Of a stretch of 64,000 nucleotides of DNA, positions 1 through 8,602 are shown piece by piece. The DNA lies in the NCBI GenBank assembly GCA_903901875.1, contig CAIUSO010000084.1:1-64000 (forward strand), written 5' to 3'. The DNA is from an uncultured Geobacteraceae bacterium (GTDB taxonomy: Bacteria; Desulfobacterota; Desulfuromonadia; Geobacterales; Pseudopelobacteraceae). Both the position numbers and the translations under genes were made by a program. The notes under the pieces were generated by a model. The model saw nothing but the letters and a program-made list of their open reading frames with translations. It was not told the DNA's origin and ran no database searches. Position 1 is the first letter of the stretch. Every line of letters starts with the position of its first letter.

Positions 1-45
1 GGCATGATACAGGTTGTAGTCCGCGCCGTGCCAAAGATTACCCGA

Positions 46-130
46 GGTGGGTGAATGCTCTTGAAAATGGGGTGGGTGAATGCTCCTGAAAAATCAGGGG
101 CTCAGGTGGGTGAATGGTTATGAAAAATGA
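46..130 (+). repeat. Three direct repeats, IS-end-like
   Basis: The 12-mer ggtgggtgaatg occurs three times, starting at 46, 71 and 105, each followed by a tgaaaa stretch. Multiple short direct repeats of this style are typical of insertion-sequence termini such as those of the IS21 family; that assignment is an inference. The last copy ends about 10 bp before the open frame of the truncated receptor, whose in-frame upstream stop (TGA 128-130) lies inside the repeat. Confidence 0.5.
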
Positions 131-139
131 CAACGTATT

Positions 140-1267
140 GTGCTACTTTGTGTCTGCTATAGTTTTTGTATTATAGTTGCCGTTGGAGCAGGACGTTCAC
201 TGCCAACTTACCTTGCTATTGGCTCTACCGCAATTTTTGTCCTGCTGGGGATAGTGTTCAGCGCACTTCTTTTCTGGTCCGTCAATGAACCACTTCAACG
301 CATTATGGCCTTTCTTTCAAATATGACCGATGGTGATTTGACTCAACAAATATCCGCTAAGCGCAACAACGAGATTAGCGCAATCATCCGTTCGATTGGA
401 AGTCTACAGAAAACCATGCGGGATATAATTTCTCACATATCGCTCTCATCTGCAAAAGTTGCAGATGAGTCACTTCAATTACAAAAGACTGCCGATCAAA
501 TTGCAATCGGCGCTGATAAAGTTGCCACTCAAGTTATAACTGTTGCTACTGCCGGAGAAGAGATATCGGTGACATCAGGTGATATTGCTCAAAATTGTCA
601 GATGGCAGCAGAAGGTGCTCAACAAGCATCACAATCCGCCCATAACGGAGCTAAAGTCGTTGAAAGAACGATAACGGTAATGAATCAGATAGCAGAAACT
701 GTCCAGGAATCAGCTAAAACAGTGGCAAGCCTTGGGGAACGATCAAACCAAATTGGCACCATCATCGGTACAATTGAAGATATTGCCGACCAAACGAATC
801 TACTCGCTTTGAACGCAGCAATTGAAGCGGCAAGGGCAGGCGAACAAGGCAGGGGGTTCGCCGTTGTCGCTGACGAAGTTCGTGCTTTGGCAGAAAGAAC
901 TACAAGAGCTACGAGAGAAATAGGTCAAATGATTAAAACAATTCAGCGAGAAACCCAAAGTGCGGTATTTGCCATGGAACAAGGAGTCCTTCAGGTTGAA
1001 TCAGGTACCAACGAAGCGGAAAAATCCGGCGCAGCCCTTCAAGAAATTCTTCAGCAGGTCAATGATGTTGCAATACAGGTACATCAAATTGCTACCGCTG
1101 CAGAAGAACAGACCGCAACCACCAGCGAAATATCGAACAACATGCAACAAATCAATAAAGTGGTTCAACAAACCTCTAATGGTGCACATGCATCTGCCAA
1201 AGCAGCAACTGAGCTACATTGCAACGCAGAAGAGCTTCAGAGGCTGGTTCATAAATTCAGACTATAG
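140..1267 (+). CDS. Methyl-accepting chemotaxis protein, truncated at the N-terminus
   Basis: Inner-membrane chemotaxis receptor remnant of 375 aa beginning at GTG 140. It holds one transmembrane segment (about residues 25-48), a HAMP linker (about 48-105) and a complete MA signalling domain with the conserved hairpin tip ([19 protein letters not shown], about residues 215-235). This module binds CheA and CheW and controls the kinase. Full receptors have a first transmembrane helix and a periplasmic sensor ahead of this; both are missing, and the open frame starts directly after IS-end-like repeats. The C-terminus is intact, but a MITE has inserted at the stop codon. It is probably a cut-off gene that can no longer sense its ligand. 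No good ribosome site precedes the GTG, so expression is doubtful. Confidence 0.8.
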   Translation: MLLCVCYSFCIIVAVGAGRSLPTYLAIGSTAIFVLLGIVFSALLFWSVNEPLQRIMAFLSNMTDGDLTQQISAKRNNEISAIIRSIGSLQKTMRDIISHISLSSAKVADESLQLQKTADQIAIGADKVATQVITVATAGEEISVTSGDIAQNCQMAAEGAQQASQSAHNGAKVVERTITVMNQIAETVQESAKTVASLGERSNQIGTIIGTIEDIADQTNLLALNAAIEAARAGEQGRGFAVVADEVRALAERTTRATREIGQMIKTIQRETQSAVFAMEQGVLQVESGTNEAEKSGAALQEILQQVNDVAIQVHQIATAAEEQTATTSEISNNMQQINKVVQQTSNGAHASAKAATELHCNAEELQRLVHKFRL

Positions 1268-1272
1268 AAAGT

Positions 1273-1459
1273 CAGTGTTGTCCGGTTAGAAAATTGCATG
1301 GCGAAAAACGCTGCCTTATCCCCTCATCCGGCCTTCGTCCACCTTCTCCCGGGGGGAGAAGGGTTGCGTTTTTTTCCTTCTCCCTCTGGGAGAAGGTGCC
1401 CGTCAGGGCGGATGAGGGCGAACAGTTGCCTCATGCAAAAAAACTAACCGACAACGCTG
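1273..1459. mobile_element. MITE copy 1 (187 bp) with 9-bp target duplication
   Basis: The element begins CAGTGTTGTCCGGTTAG and ends with an imperfect inverted copy (CTAACCGACAACGCTG). The interior is a long imperfect hairpin: CCCTCATCCG pairs with CGGATGAGGG, and CACCTTCTCCC with GGGAGAAGGTG. It is flanked by the exact 9-bp duplication ATAGAAAGT (1264-1272 and 1460-1468), proof of insertion by transposition. The duplication contains the stop codon of the upstream receptor. A second copy of the same length lies at 40275-40461. It carries no transposase, so it must be mobilised by one encoded elsewhere. Confidence 0.9.
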
Positions 1460-1849
1460 ATAGAAAGTGAAAATCCGAGAGGTCATATACCAAGACTCCC
1501 TAAACCTCAATTTAATCTTCACTATTTCACTCTTTTGTTATGACTTTAAATATGGCGAGTTTCCATTGTTGACATCTCAGCGAGCAAAATATAAAACCAT
1601 ACGGGTTTATATGCTGGGTGATAAAAGGAACTTAACGATACAGAAACCGTCTATCCGGGGACAAATCTACGGCTGATTTATGAATTGGTATCATTGCGAA
1701 ATCCGGGAGGTAAGGAGTTCTGAACTTGTAAACCGAGAAGATCGAATGATCCAACAATTTTTATCGGATGACTCCAGGCGTGACGACCACTTCGCGTAAA
1801 ACAACTGTTTTTCGTGAATTTTAGAATTGCTATGAGAATGAAGACCTAT
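1460..1849. other. Intergenic stretch, no convincing gene
   Basis: About 390 bp with AT-rich sequence. A 69-codon frame starting GTG 1467 has no recognisable similarity, no ribosome site and begins inside the MITE target duplication, so it is not called. No RNA gene or clear promoter is seen. Confidence 0.5.
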
Positions 1850-1956
1850 GGTGGGGAAATACTGAGCGATTCCATACCGTTACTTTAAATCCCGCCTTAA
1901 GTAGATTTGTTGCCATAGCTGCCCATGATGCCGAGTCCCACAAATCCGATGTTTAT
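1850..1956 (-). pseudogene. Remnant of a beta-hydroxyacid dehydrogenase N-terminus
   Basis: Read on the minus strand this encodes NIGFVGLGIMG, the NAD(P)-binding GxGxxG signature of the 3-hydroxyisobutyrate dehydrogenase / glyoxylate-succinic semialdehyde reductase family. After a one-base frame change it continues as AMATNLLKAGFKVTVWNRS, the next conserved segment of the same family. The normal continuation is then lost. Only about 35 of some 285 residues remain. It is a frameshifted scar of a gene that once ran leftward. Confidence 0.7.
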
Positions 1957-1996
1957 ATGTATCCTATCACTTTAAATTTTTATATCTAACTATCTA

Positions 1997-2806
1997 TTAA
2001 ATAAAAGTTCTCACAACTGCCAACCCCAAGATAACGACCGTTGTTACACCACACATCAATGCCAAAGCATGATCGAAGTTACTCTCTCTTCGCTGCTCGT
2101 TGTATCCAACTAGATAACCGATTGCGATGCCACCGATGATCCCGCCACCGTGTCCCCAATTGTTTATGCCGGGGAAAATCAAACCAAAGACAAAGAGACT
2201 GATAACCCAGCCGCTCACCTCACGATAGACAGAACTACCGTAGGCACCACCTCTGCTTTTGCCATAATAGAGCAGAGCGCCGATCAGGCTGCAAACTGCT
2301 GCAGAAGCACCGATGGTGAATGAAACCCCCGCGAAATACGAGACCACGTAGCCTGCAACTCCACCAAGGGTATAGATCGTAAACATACGACTGTTGCCGT
2401 ACTCATTGGAAGCCCAGGGCGCAATCTGTTTCAACGCCATCAGGTTGAAGATGAGGTGAATTATACCGCCGTGGAGATAGTTGGCACTAACCACTGTCCA
2501 GAAACGGCCAAAATGAGCAATAGGGTATGTCCCGGTTGCACCGAGAAGCATGAGACTTGTCTGACCAGGCGAGAGAAAGTTGCCGGTGTCACCTGTATTC
2601 GTACTCAAAATGAGTGAAATTGCAAAAAAGAGTACGTTGGCAGTAATGAGGCCTTTTACCAGCCAGTCGCCATCCATTACTCCTTTACACCAGTTGATAA
2701 ACTGCCACCACGGAGCAGAACGGGCAGTCCCGCACCACGAGCAGACGGACTCTTCACTTCCGACCAGCTGCCTGCAGCGCGGACAGAGAATAGCCCGTTG
2801 GGTCAT
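1997..2806 (-). CDS. Rhomboid-family intramembrane serine protease with N-terminal zinc ribbon
   Basis: Predicted polytopic inner-membrane protein of 269 aa. Residues 8-25 hold a CxxC...CxxC zinc ribbon (C8, C11, C22, C25). A rhomboid core follows: HGGIIHLIFN (H112, H117, N121), the serine segment GAS (S168) and the catalytic histidine in NNWGHG (H219). Rhomboids cut transmembrane helices of client proteins with a Ser-His dyad. The serine motif here reads GASA rather than the usual GxSG, which may affect the oxyanion region. The start codon overlaps the stop of the Bax-inhibitor gene by 4 bp (ATGA), so the two are translationally coupled. Substrates cannot be predicted. Confidence 0.9.
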   Translation of the reverse strand: MTQRAILCPRCRQLVGSEESVCSWCGTARSAPWWQFINWCKGVMDGDWLVKGLITANVLFFAISLILSTNTGDTGNFLSPGQTSLMLLGATGTYPIAHFGRFWTVVSANYLHGGIIHLIFNLMALKQIAPWASNEYGNSRMFTIYTLGGVAGYVVSYFAGVSFTIGASAAVCSLIGALLYYGKSRGGAYGSSVYREVSGWVISLFVFGLIFPGINNWGHGGGIIGGIAIGYLVGYNEQRRESNFDHALALMCGVTTVVILGLAVVRTFI

Positions 2807-3498
2807 CGTCTGTTGCCGGTAAACCGGAGCAGCATCAGAAAGAGGTTAATGAAATCAAGATATAGCGTCAGTGCACCAAGAATGGCGGGCTTTCTGCCTT
2901 CAGTTCCCATTGCTGCCATCTCTTTGATTTTAGAGGTGTCGTATGCGGTCAGTCCGGTAAAAACAATTACGCCAATGCCGGATATGACCCATGATACAGC
3001 ACTACTGCCGACGAAGATATTGACGACAGAGGCAATCACCACGCCTATCAAACCCATAAACAGAAAGCTACTCCAAGATGTAAGGTCACGCTTGGTCATA
3101 TAGCCATACACACTCATCGCTCCAAACATGCCGCCGGTTATCACGAAGGTGGAAGTGATTGAGTTGGCGGTGTAGACCAACGCTACCGTAGACAGGGTGA
3201 CGCCGTTAAGCGCAGAATAGGCAATAAAGATAAGTGTTGCTGTAGACGCACTCATTTTATTGATAGCACCTGACAGGGTGAAGACCAGAGCCAACTCACC
3301 AATCATCAGCCCGTAGAATACCAGCCTGTTGCCTAAAACGGCATTGAGTATTGCCGGTGAGGTGAGTGTGACCAGAGCCATGAAAGCGGTAATGGCCAGT
3401 CCAGTTCCCATCCAGGCGTAAATCTGACGGATAAGAGCATTTTGTTTCACGACAACCTGGGTAGCTGTGCGGGGGAATGTAGAATTGAAATCATTCAT
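2803..3498 (-). CDS. Bax inhibitor-1 / YccA family membrane protein
   Basis: A 231-aa inner-membrane protein with about seven hydrophobic helices and the family C-terminus (TAYDTSKIKEMA... followed by LYLDFINLFLMLLR). The BI-1 family (YbhL, YccA) forms pH-sensitive calcium leak channels; YccA modulates the FtsH protease. The ATG is preceded by AAGGAG at a good distance. It overlaps the downstream rhomboid gene by 4 bp and follows the PPC-domain gene by about 20 bp, so these form a minus-strand operon. The pairing suggests a membrane-protein quality-control role, which is inference. Confidence 0.92.
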   Translation of the reverse strand: MNDFNSTFPRTATQVVVKQNALIRQIYAWMGTGLAITAFMALVTLTSPAILNAVLGNRLVFYGLMIGELALVFTLSGAINKMSASTATLIFIAYSALNGVTLSTVALVYTANSITSTFVITGGMFGAMSVYGYMTKRDLTSWSSFLFMGLIGVVIASVVNIFVGSSAVSWVISGIGVIVFTGLTAYDTSKIKEMAAMGTEGRKPAILGALTLYLDFINLFLMLLRFTGNRR

Positions 3499-3519
3499 GG
3501 AAGTACTCCTTTCTTTTGT

Positions 3520-3840
3520 CTATTGGTACGACTTCACGGAATCCCTTTTTCCATATGCTCCATGAAAATGTACTTTCGGTTGTTCCTTATCCCAAAACAA
3601 GGTGCCAAATCCAACGGCTTCATGACTTTCCTGCAACTCACGCCAGACCGGTATTGGCGGCATTTCTTCCGTCTCCGGACCCACAACGAATCGACCACCC
3701 TTCATGCCGCCGACAACATTGAAGCAAGCTGCTTTGATGTCCTCTGTACGGCAGATATTCGCGATTCCTCCCAGCACATCCTCGCCGTCACCGAACCGGA
3801 CAACGACAATCCTGCCCGGCTTTCCTACCTGATATTGCAT
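3520..3840 (-). CDS. PPC/DUF296 domain protein, shortened at the C-terminus
   Basis: About 106 aa starting at the conserved MQYQVGKPG; a start 15 bp upstream is also possible. The family signature is clear: GGMKGGRFVVGP, then PVWRELQESHEAVGFGT and KVHFHGAYGK. These proteins are small trimeric cytoplasmic proteins related to the plant AT-hook PPC domain, and their bacterial role is poorly known. Family members normally continue for about 25-30 residues after the HGA(Y/F)G segment to complete the sheet. Here a stop follows only ten residues later, right before the Bax-inhibitor ribosome site, so the last strand appears to be lost. It may be a decaying gene. Confidence 0.8.
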   Translation of the reverse strand: MQYQVGKPGRIVVVRFGDGEDVLGGIANICRTEDIKAACFNVVGGMKGGRFVVGPETEEMPPIPVWRELQESHEAVGFGTLFWDKEQPKVHFHGAYGKRDSVKSYQ

Positions 3841-3888
3841 CAGCAGTACATACATATCGGGATAATACCATCAGATTTATCGCATTAT

Positions 3889-6800
3889 TTAGTCACGCCG
3901 AAACCATTTTTCAATCATACCAGCCATCTCCTCTTTTTTGACCGGTTTTGATAGATAATCGTCCATTCCACTTTCAATGCACTTTTCACGGTCACCCTGC
4001 ATCGCGTTGGCTGTCATTGCTATGATTGGAACACTGTGATTGAGGACTTTCGAATCGTTATCGCGAATAACTTGAGTTGCTTCAAAACCATCCATCTCGG
4101 GCATCAGACAATCCATAAGCACCAAATCATAGTGGATAAGCTCAAGTGCCCGGACCGCTTCGAAGCCATTGGCTACGACGTCTGCCTTGCATCCGATTTT
4201 ATTTAGTATGTTCTGAGCAACTTTCTGGTTGATGATGTTGTCCTCAGCCAGCAGGATACGTATGCCCCGTGCAGCGCATTCAGCCACAGTATAGCGTGTA
4301 ACTATTCCTTGAGGTTGCTTTAGATTCTCAGGATCAGTAGTGTTTCCACCAAGAATCAGTGAAATACAATCACGCAGCTGCGACTGGCGCACCGGCTTGG
4401 CCAGATACCCGGCAAATCCTATCTGTTCCAGAATGGCGGCATCTCCACGTTGGCCAATAGATGTCACCATTACCATCAGGGTTGGTTCCAGAAGCGGGTC
4501 AGCCTTGATCCGCTTTCCCAGTTCCTGACCGTCCATGCCTGGCATTTCATGATCCAACAGGGCAATCTTAAAAGGATCTCCATCTTGTACACCCTTTGAC
4601 AGTAGTTCCAGGGCTTCATTGCCATCAATCGCAGCTTCATATCGACAACCCCAATGATTTAAGAGAGTCGTCAGCAGCATCCGGTTGGTCGCGTTGTCGT
4701 CAACTACAAGTATCCGAATCCCGGTAATATCTATGCTTACAAAATTGCCGGAAGGCTCAGAATGCGGTACTGCTTTTAGTAACTGTTTTTCAAAACATGC
4801 TTTGAACCAGAAGGTTGAGCCTTTACCCTCCTCACTGGTAACGCCGATCTCGCCTCCCATCAGTTCTGTAAGTTGCTTACAAATGGCAAGTCCCAGACCT
4901 GTACCACCGTATTTGCGGGTGGTGGATCCGTCCACTTGAGTGAATGGGGCAAAGAGAGCGTTAATTCGGTTAGCTGGTATACCTATGCCGGTATCATGAA
5001 TCTCAAAGAGGATAGTGGCATGTTCATGATCAGTGGAGGCGAGCGAGGCACTGATTATTATCTCACCATGTTGGGTAAACTTGATGGAGTTGCCAGTCAG
5101 GTTGGTGATAATCTGGCGGAGTCTCCCAGGATCTCCTCGCAGTAAGGAAGGTATCTCCGGATCAATCCGACATATCAATTCCAGCTTTTTGTCATCCGCT
5201 CTCAGTGCAAGCAGTTCGGCAGTATCTTCCAAAGTGACTCTTAAGTCGAAATTGAGTATTTCCAGATCCATTTTACCGGCTTCGATCTTTGAAAAATCAA
5301 GTATGTCGTTGATTAGCGCAAGGAGATTTTCACCGCTCTTGCGCACAATTTCTGCATATTCGTGCTGTTCTGCGTTTAGTCCGCTTTCCAGCAACAGATT
5401 AGTCATGCCGATAACGCCATTCATCGGGGTGCGGATTTCATGACTCATCGTGGCCAGGAATGAACTTTTGGCCTTAGTGGCCGTTTCAGCCTTTTCTTTT
5501 GCGGCGGTTAACTGATGCAGAATATATTTCTTTTCAGTTATGTCATGGGCAATTCCGGTTGTACCTACTACTATTCCCTTCTCGTCAAACAGCGGAGTTT
5601 TATAGGTTTGGAGCCACTTTATGCCGTCAGGAGTGCTTATCGCTTCTTCTGTCTGTTTCTTCTGGCCTAAGGCACATACCTCACGATCATCTGCAATAAA
5701 TCCTTGAGCCATTTCCTCAGGGAACAGATCAAGATCATTTTTGCCGATACATTCTTCTATGGTTAGGCCGCAAGCCTGTGCATATGGCTCGTTTATCATC
5801 TCAAGGCGGCTCTCGCTGTCTTTAAGCCATGCCATCATAGGCAGGTTGTCAAGAATTGCACGCTGGCGAAGCAATAACCTGGTGTTGTGTATCTCGGACT
5901 CTTTACGAACTGTGATATCTTCATATATGCCAAGAAGACCAATAATGTTATCAGCTTCATTGTGAAGCGGTACTTTAGATGTACTGAGCCAGATAGTAGT
6001 ACCATGAGGTGTGGTCTGAGGTTCATCATAAAATAGTTTGGGAACTCCTGACTCAATTATTTTTTGGTCATCAGTTCGGTAAAACTCAGCTTGATCCTTC
6101 CAGGCCAATTGGAAGTCGTTCTTGCCGATTATTTCATCCGCATTTGCCAATCCGGCATCTTTGGCAAAAAGGTTATTGGCACCCAGATAATGTAGATCTA
6201 TACTTTTCCAGAAAATACGTACCGGCGCGTTGTTGATGATCGTATTGAGTAGTTTGTTTGAGTTAAGGATTGCGTCGGAGGCTCGTTTTTGCTCAGTCAC
6301 ATTGCGGAATGACCATACTCTGCCACATTTCGGTGAATTGGCCTGTTGCTGTGGAAAAGAAAATCGCTCGAAAATCTTGCCGTCCTTGAACTGTACAGTA
6401 TCAAAACTGCTCTCATGCACATTGTACAAACGTTCAACTTCCTTCAAAAACAGTTCCGGTTCCAACAATTGCATCAGTACATGGGCAAGCAGGGCATTGT
6501 CATCTTTAGTCTCCAGAATTGCTTCTGGAATATTCCATAGTTCACTAAAGCGGTTATTGTAAAACAGGATTTTCCCGTCACCTCCGACAGAAAGTATGCC
6601 ATCAGCTGTTGCATTGAGGGTCGTGCTCAAACTATTTTTCAACTCAAGTAACGTTTTTTCTACCTGTTTTCGTTCGGTTATGTCAGTTGAAATGCCGCAC
6701 AACCCATATATTTTGCCACTGTTATCTCGGAGCGGAATTTTAACCGTCCAAAATGTGCGACCGACAACGACATCTACCGTTAGGTCGGTCTCTTCTCTCT

Positions 6801-7287
6801 GTACCATTTTCCCCTGTTCTATGACCTGACGGTCACTACGCATGATCTCTGTAACTGAATCAGCAGAAAAAAATGCAGAATCGTCCTTGCCAATGATATC
6901 CTGCTCGCTATATCCAAAAAGATCGCAAACTTTACGGTTCGCATAGGTGTAACGATACTGGGTGTCTTTAATGAAGATGTAAGCACCGACATTCTCCAGA
7001 ATTGTATCTGCTCGGTGCTTACTCTCTCGCAACGCTTCCTCGCCCTGACTGCGTTCAGTAACTATTTGCATGGCAAAGCGGTTGATTAAGCCGTATAGAA
7101 GGGCTGCCGTACATAAAATAAAGAGGGAACCTTTGATGACAACAATATTAATGATTATTTTGGGATCTTGGACCACCCAACCAAGCAGCGTATCAGACCC
7201 GTATATCCAACTGAGACCAAATAGCGCATAGATTGCCACTATTTTAAAGCTAGCCATCCTTCTCATTAATGGGTACTGTTGACTCAT
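3889..7287 (-). CDS. Hybrid sensor histidine kinase (TM-PASx4-HisKA-HATPase-REC-REC)
   Basis: Membrane-anchored BarA-like kinase of about 1130 aa. Two N-terminal transmembrane helices are followed by four PAS domains (roughly residues 90-590), a HisKA box [11 protein letters not shown] (phospho-His near residue 616), a HATPase with DTGIGIP and GGTGLGLAI, and two receiver domains. The first has [11 protein letters not shown], the second [11 protein letters not shown]. No HPt domain is fused, so a separate phosphotransfer protein is expected. The ATG at 7287 is chosen because AAGGA sits 7 nt upstream; an in-frame start 54 bp further up overlaps the vapC remnant. The second receiver closely resembles that of the pseudogene at 16463-17117. 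Confidence 0.9.
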   Translation of the reverse strand: MSQQYPLMRRMASFKIVAIYALFGLSWIYGSDTLLGWVVQDPKIIINIVVIKGSLFILCTAALLYGLINRFAMQIVTERSQGEEALRESKHRADTILENVGAYIFIKDTQYRYTYANRKVCDLFGYSEQDIIGKDDSAFFSADSVTEIMRSDRQVIEQGKMVQREETDLTVDVVVGRTFWTVKIPLRDNSGKIYGLCGISTDITERKQVEKTLLELKNSLSTTLNATADGILSVGGDGKILFYNNRFSELWNIPEAILETKDDNALLAHVLMQLLEPELFLKEVERLYNVHESSFDTVQFKDGKIFERFSFPQQQANSPKCGRVWSFRNVTEQKRASDAILNSNKLLNTIINNAPVRIFWKSIDLHYLGANNLFAKDAGLANADEIIGKNDFQLAWKDQAEFYRTDDQKIIESGVPKLFYDEPQTTPHGTTIWLSTSKVPLHNEADNIIGLLGIYEDITVRKESEIHNTRLLLRQRAILDNLPMMAWLKDSESRLEMINEPYAQACGLTIEECIGKNDLDLFPEEMAQGFIADDREVCALGQKKQTEEAISTPDGIKWLQTYKTPLFDEKGIVVGTTGIAHDITEKKYILHQLTAAKEKAETATKAKSSFLATMSHEIRTPMNGVIGMTNLLLESGLNAEQHEYAEIVRKSGENLLALINDILDFSKIEAGKMDLEILNFDLRVTLEDTAELLALRADDKKLELICRIDPEIPSLLRGDPGRLRQIITNLTGNSIKFTQHGEIIISASLASTDHEHATILFEIHDTGIGIPANRINALFAPFTQVDGSTTRKYGGTGLGLAICKQLTELMGGEIGVTSEEGKGSTFWFKACFEKQLLKAVPHSEPSGNFVSIDITGIRILVVDDNATNRMLLTTLLNHWGCRYEAAIDGNEALELLSKGVQDGDPFKIALLDHEMPGMDGQELGKRIKADPLLEPTLMVMVTSIGQRGDAAILEQIGFAGYLAKPVRQSQLRDCISLILGGNTTDPENLKQPQGIVTRYTVAECAARGIRILLAEDNIINQKVAQNILNKIGCKADVVANGFEAVRALELIHYDLVLMDCLMPEMDGFEATQVIRDNDSKVLNHSVPIIAMTANAMQGDREKCIESGMDDYLSKPVKKEEMAGMIEKWFRRD

Positions 7288-7337
7288 GCTCATTTCCTTG
7301 TTCTGATCGACAAAATCGCAATTTATGTGACTATGTG

Positions 7338-7573
7338 TCATTCTATATGATCTGCGGCGGTTTCATCCCAAGGAATAACAACCAATCTCGATACGAAGTT
7401 ATCAATTTCGCGCCGTATGACAATTCCTTTAGGATGGCGAGCTGCACCGTAATATAATTCAGCGAGTACTATTGCTGAAATGCATATATTTCCGGCACCA
7501 ACCTCTTCAAATTGAAGCAGGATGATTTTTGAGGATGTAACTGCAGATATTTTGTATCGAGCATATAGCGCAT
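7338..7573 (-). pseudogene. Decayed vapC toxin (PIN domain)
   Basis: The gene starts MRYMLDT at ATG 7573, overlapping the vapB stop as TGATG, the usual vapBC arrangement. The VapC sequence then continues in two other frames: CSYILKNHPASI, and next FEEVGAGNICISAIVLAELY...PWDETAADHIE. At least two small indels therefore broke it. It ends where about 45 further residues with the second acidic cluster should follow. The first active-site aspartate and the conserved glutamate can still be read, but no functional toxin can be made. Confidence 0.88.
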
Positions 7574-7803
7574 CAAAACAACTCCCCTGTTTCAGGAGGG
7601 ACATCGTTTCTATCGGAAAGAAAATCAGTTGGTACCTTTGAGGGTTGTGAGAAAAAGTCATCCCAACACTCTGGCTTAGGCCGTAAAATAATTGCGTCAC
7701 CTTGACGCTCAATGAAAACTTTATGGGTAGAAAACCGGAATTCAGCGGGCAAACGCACCGCCTGACTACGACCGTTCTGAAATATTTTAGCAGTCATATT
7801 CAT
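7573..7803 (-). CDS. vapB: VapB/VagC-type antitoxin, intact
   Basis: A 76-aa AbrB/MazE-fold antitoxin with the signature AKIFQNGRSQAVRLPAEFRF and a C-terminal toxin-binding tail. Such proteins neutralise the VapC ribonuclease and bind their own promoter. The ATG at 7803 follows a G-rich ribosome site (AAGGGGGGG); a longer frame upstream is not supported. Its partner toxin directly downstream is frameshifted and truncated, so this antitoxin is orphaned. It may persist neutrally or protect against related VapC toxins. Confidence 0.9.
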   Translation of the reverse strand: MNMTAKIFQNGRSQAVRLPAEFRFSTHKVFIERQGDAIILRPKPECWDDFFSQPSKVPTDFLSDRNDVPPETGELF

Positions 7804-7896
7804 CGTGCCCCCCCCTTTCTTGGTATATATCAACGACATATCACGTTCTAGCAGTGTTTGATAGCATCTTTTCCTGCGGTGGAACATTATTCATAT

Positions 7897-7975
7897 GGAC
7901 TACAGGGTATTTATTCGTTTGAAAGGAGATACCTTTCAAGAGTCAAAACAATCAATCGTAAAGAACCTTGAGTAC
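7897..7975 (+). pseudogene. 3' scar of a PIN-domain gene
   Basis: The segment aligns with the 3' part of the PIN gene near 40790-40860: tatttattcgtttga is shared, and so are tcaatcgtaaag and the cttga end. It encodes the segment around the last PIN acidic residue (YSFDRKHLSRKLKPSIVKSL in the other copy) with a 2-bp deletion. Nothing else of that gene remains. It shows that a second PIN system once stood next to vapBC. Confidence 0.7.
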
Positions 7976-8103
7976 TTGTCCTTGTCATACATTTTTACCA
8001 GCCTATTTTCCGACAATCTGCTATCGGCGTTACGTTTGATGAGAATGCCATTTTCGACTTTTGGGCGATGAGCGGGTGAATGCATACTGCCAACGCAAAG
8101 GGC

Positions 8104-8132
8104 TTGACATTAGCCACCTGTAATTATATACA
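8104..8132 (+). promoter_or_regulatory. Sigma-70-type promoter for the riboswitch transcript
   Basis: TTGACA (8104-8109) and TATACA (8127-8132) are 17 bp apart, about 40 bp upstream of the riboswitch. The -35 is perfect and the -10 matches 4 of 6. Confidence 0.55.
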
Positions 8133-8169
8133 CGTAACGTAATGTTTCTCTGACATAGCCAATGATAAT

Positions 8170-8236
8170 AGCAAACTCAGGGCAACCTGGGGACGCAAAG
8201 CTACGAGTCCAGTGAATGGATAGTCGGGTTGCCAGA
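8170..8236 (+). promoter_or_regulatory. GEMM-I cyclic-dinucleotide riboswitch
   Basis: The conserved blocks CAGGGCAACC (8178-8187), GGGACGCAAAGC (8190-8201) and GGGTTGCC (8226-8233) occur in the order and spacing of GEMM-I aptamers, with a variable P2 arm of GAGTCC...GGATAGTC type between the last two. The base equivalent to G20 of the Vc2 aptamer is G (8182), which predicts c-di-GMP rather than the cAMP-GMP preference of Geobacter variants carrying A there. An intrinsic terminator follows 14 bp later, so control is most likely at transcription termination. Confidence 0.88.
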
Positions 8237-8249
8237 TGGAAAAGCGTGT

Positions 8250-8278
8250 AAGCCTTCTCTCTGTGAAAGGCTTTTTTT
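8250..8278 (+). terminator. Riboswitch expression-platform terminator
   Basis: AAGCCTT (8250-8256) pairs with AAGGCTT (8267-8273) around a 10-nt loop, followed by a T run to 8278. It lies between the aptamer and the ORF at 8332, so antitermination or termination would decide expression of that ORF. Confidence 0.85.
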
Positions 8279-8331
8279 GTTGGATTCGCGTTTTTCTTCT
8301 TATAGTTCGTTATGTAGAGAGGGGTATAATC

Positions 8332-8583
8332 GTGATCGAAAAGACGGTAAGAAACATAGCTGCTGAATTAGGAATACGTCCTCCCAAGGCATCTATTACA
8401 GACGGCCGTAGGCTTGGGTGCCGTGATATGCACCTGATGACACTGGAGTTTGCCAGTAAAAAAGCCTCTGTTCTGATCTTTGAGTCCGACCTGGATCAAC
8501 TTCGTAATAGCATTTGCAGTGACAGACTGGAGGAGAATATCAGGACGGCACTTACACGATTGGATAAGATGGTCAGTCCATAA
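8332..8583 (+). CDS. Unknown 83-aa protein under GEMM riboswitch control
   Basis: Starts at GTG 8332 with AGAGAGGGG upstream; the longer frame from 8236 would begin inside the riboswitch-terminator and is rejected. The protein (VIEKTVRNIAAELGI...LTRLDKMVSP) is soluble, mixed alpha/beta in appearance, with no signal peptide or transmembrane segment. I do not recognise a family. GEMM riboswitches usually control motility, surface attachment, extracellular electron transfer or c-di-GMP turnover, so a role in one of these is a context guess. It converges on the glycosyltransferase gene with a 19-bp gap. Confidence 0.75.
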   Translation: MIEKTVRNIAAELGIRPPKASITDGRRLGCRDMHLMTLEFASKKASVLIFESDLDQLRNSICSDRLEENIRTALTRLDKMVSP

Positions 8584-8602
8584 CTCGTTAATACAGCACC
8601 AC

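Noticed and set aside
1467-1676. 69-codon frame after the MITE
   Set aside because: No recognisable family or ribosome site, and it begins within the target duplication.
8170-8236. cAMP-GMP (GEMM-Ib) specificity of the riboswitch
   Set aside because: The base equivalent to G20 is G, not the A that marks the cAMP-GMP type; still to be tested by experiment.
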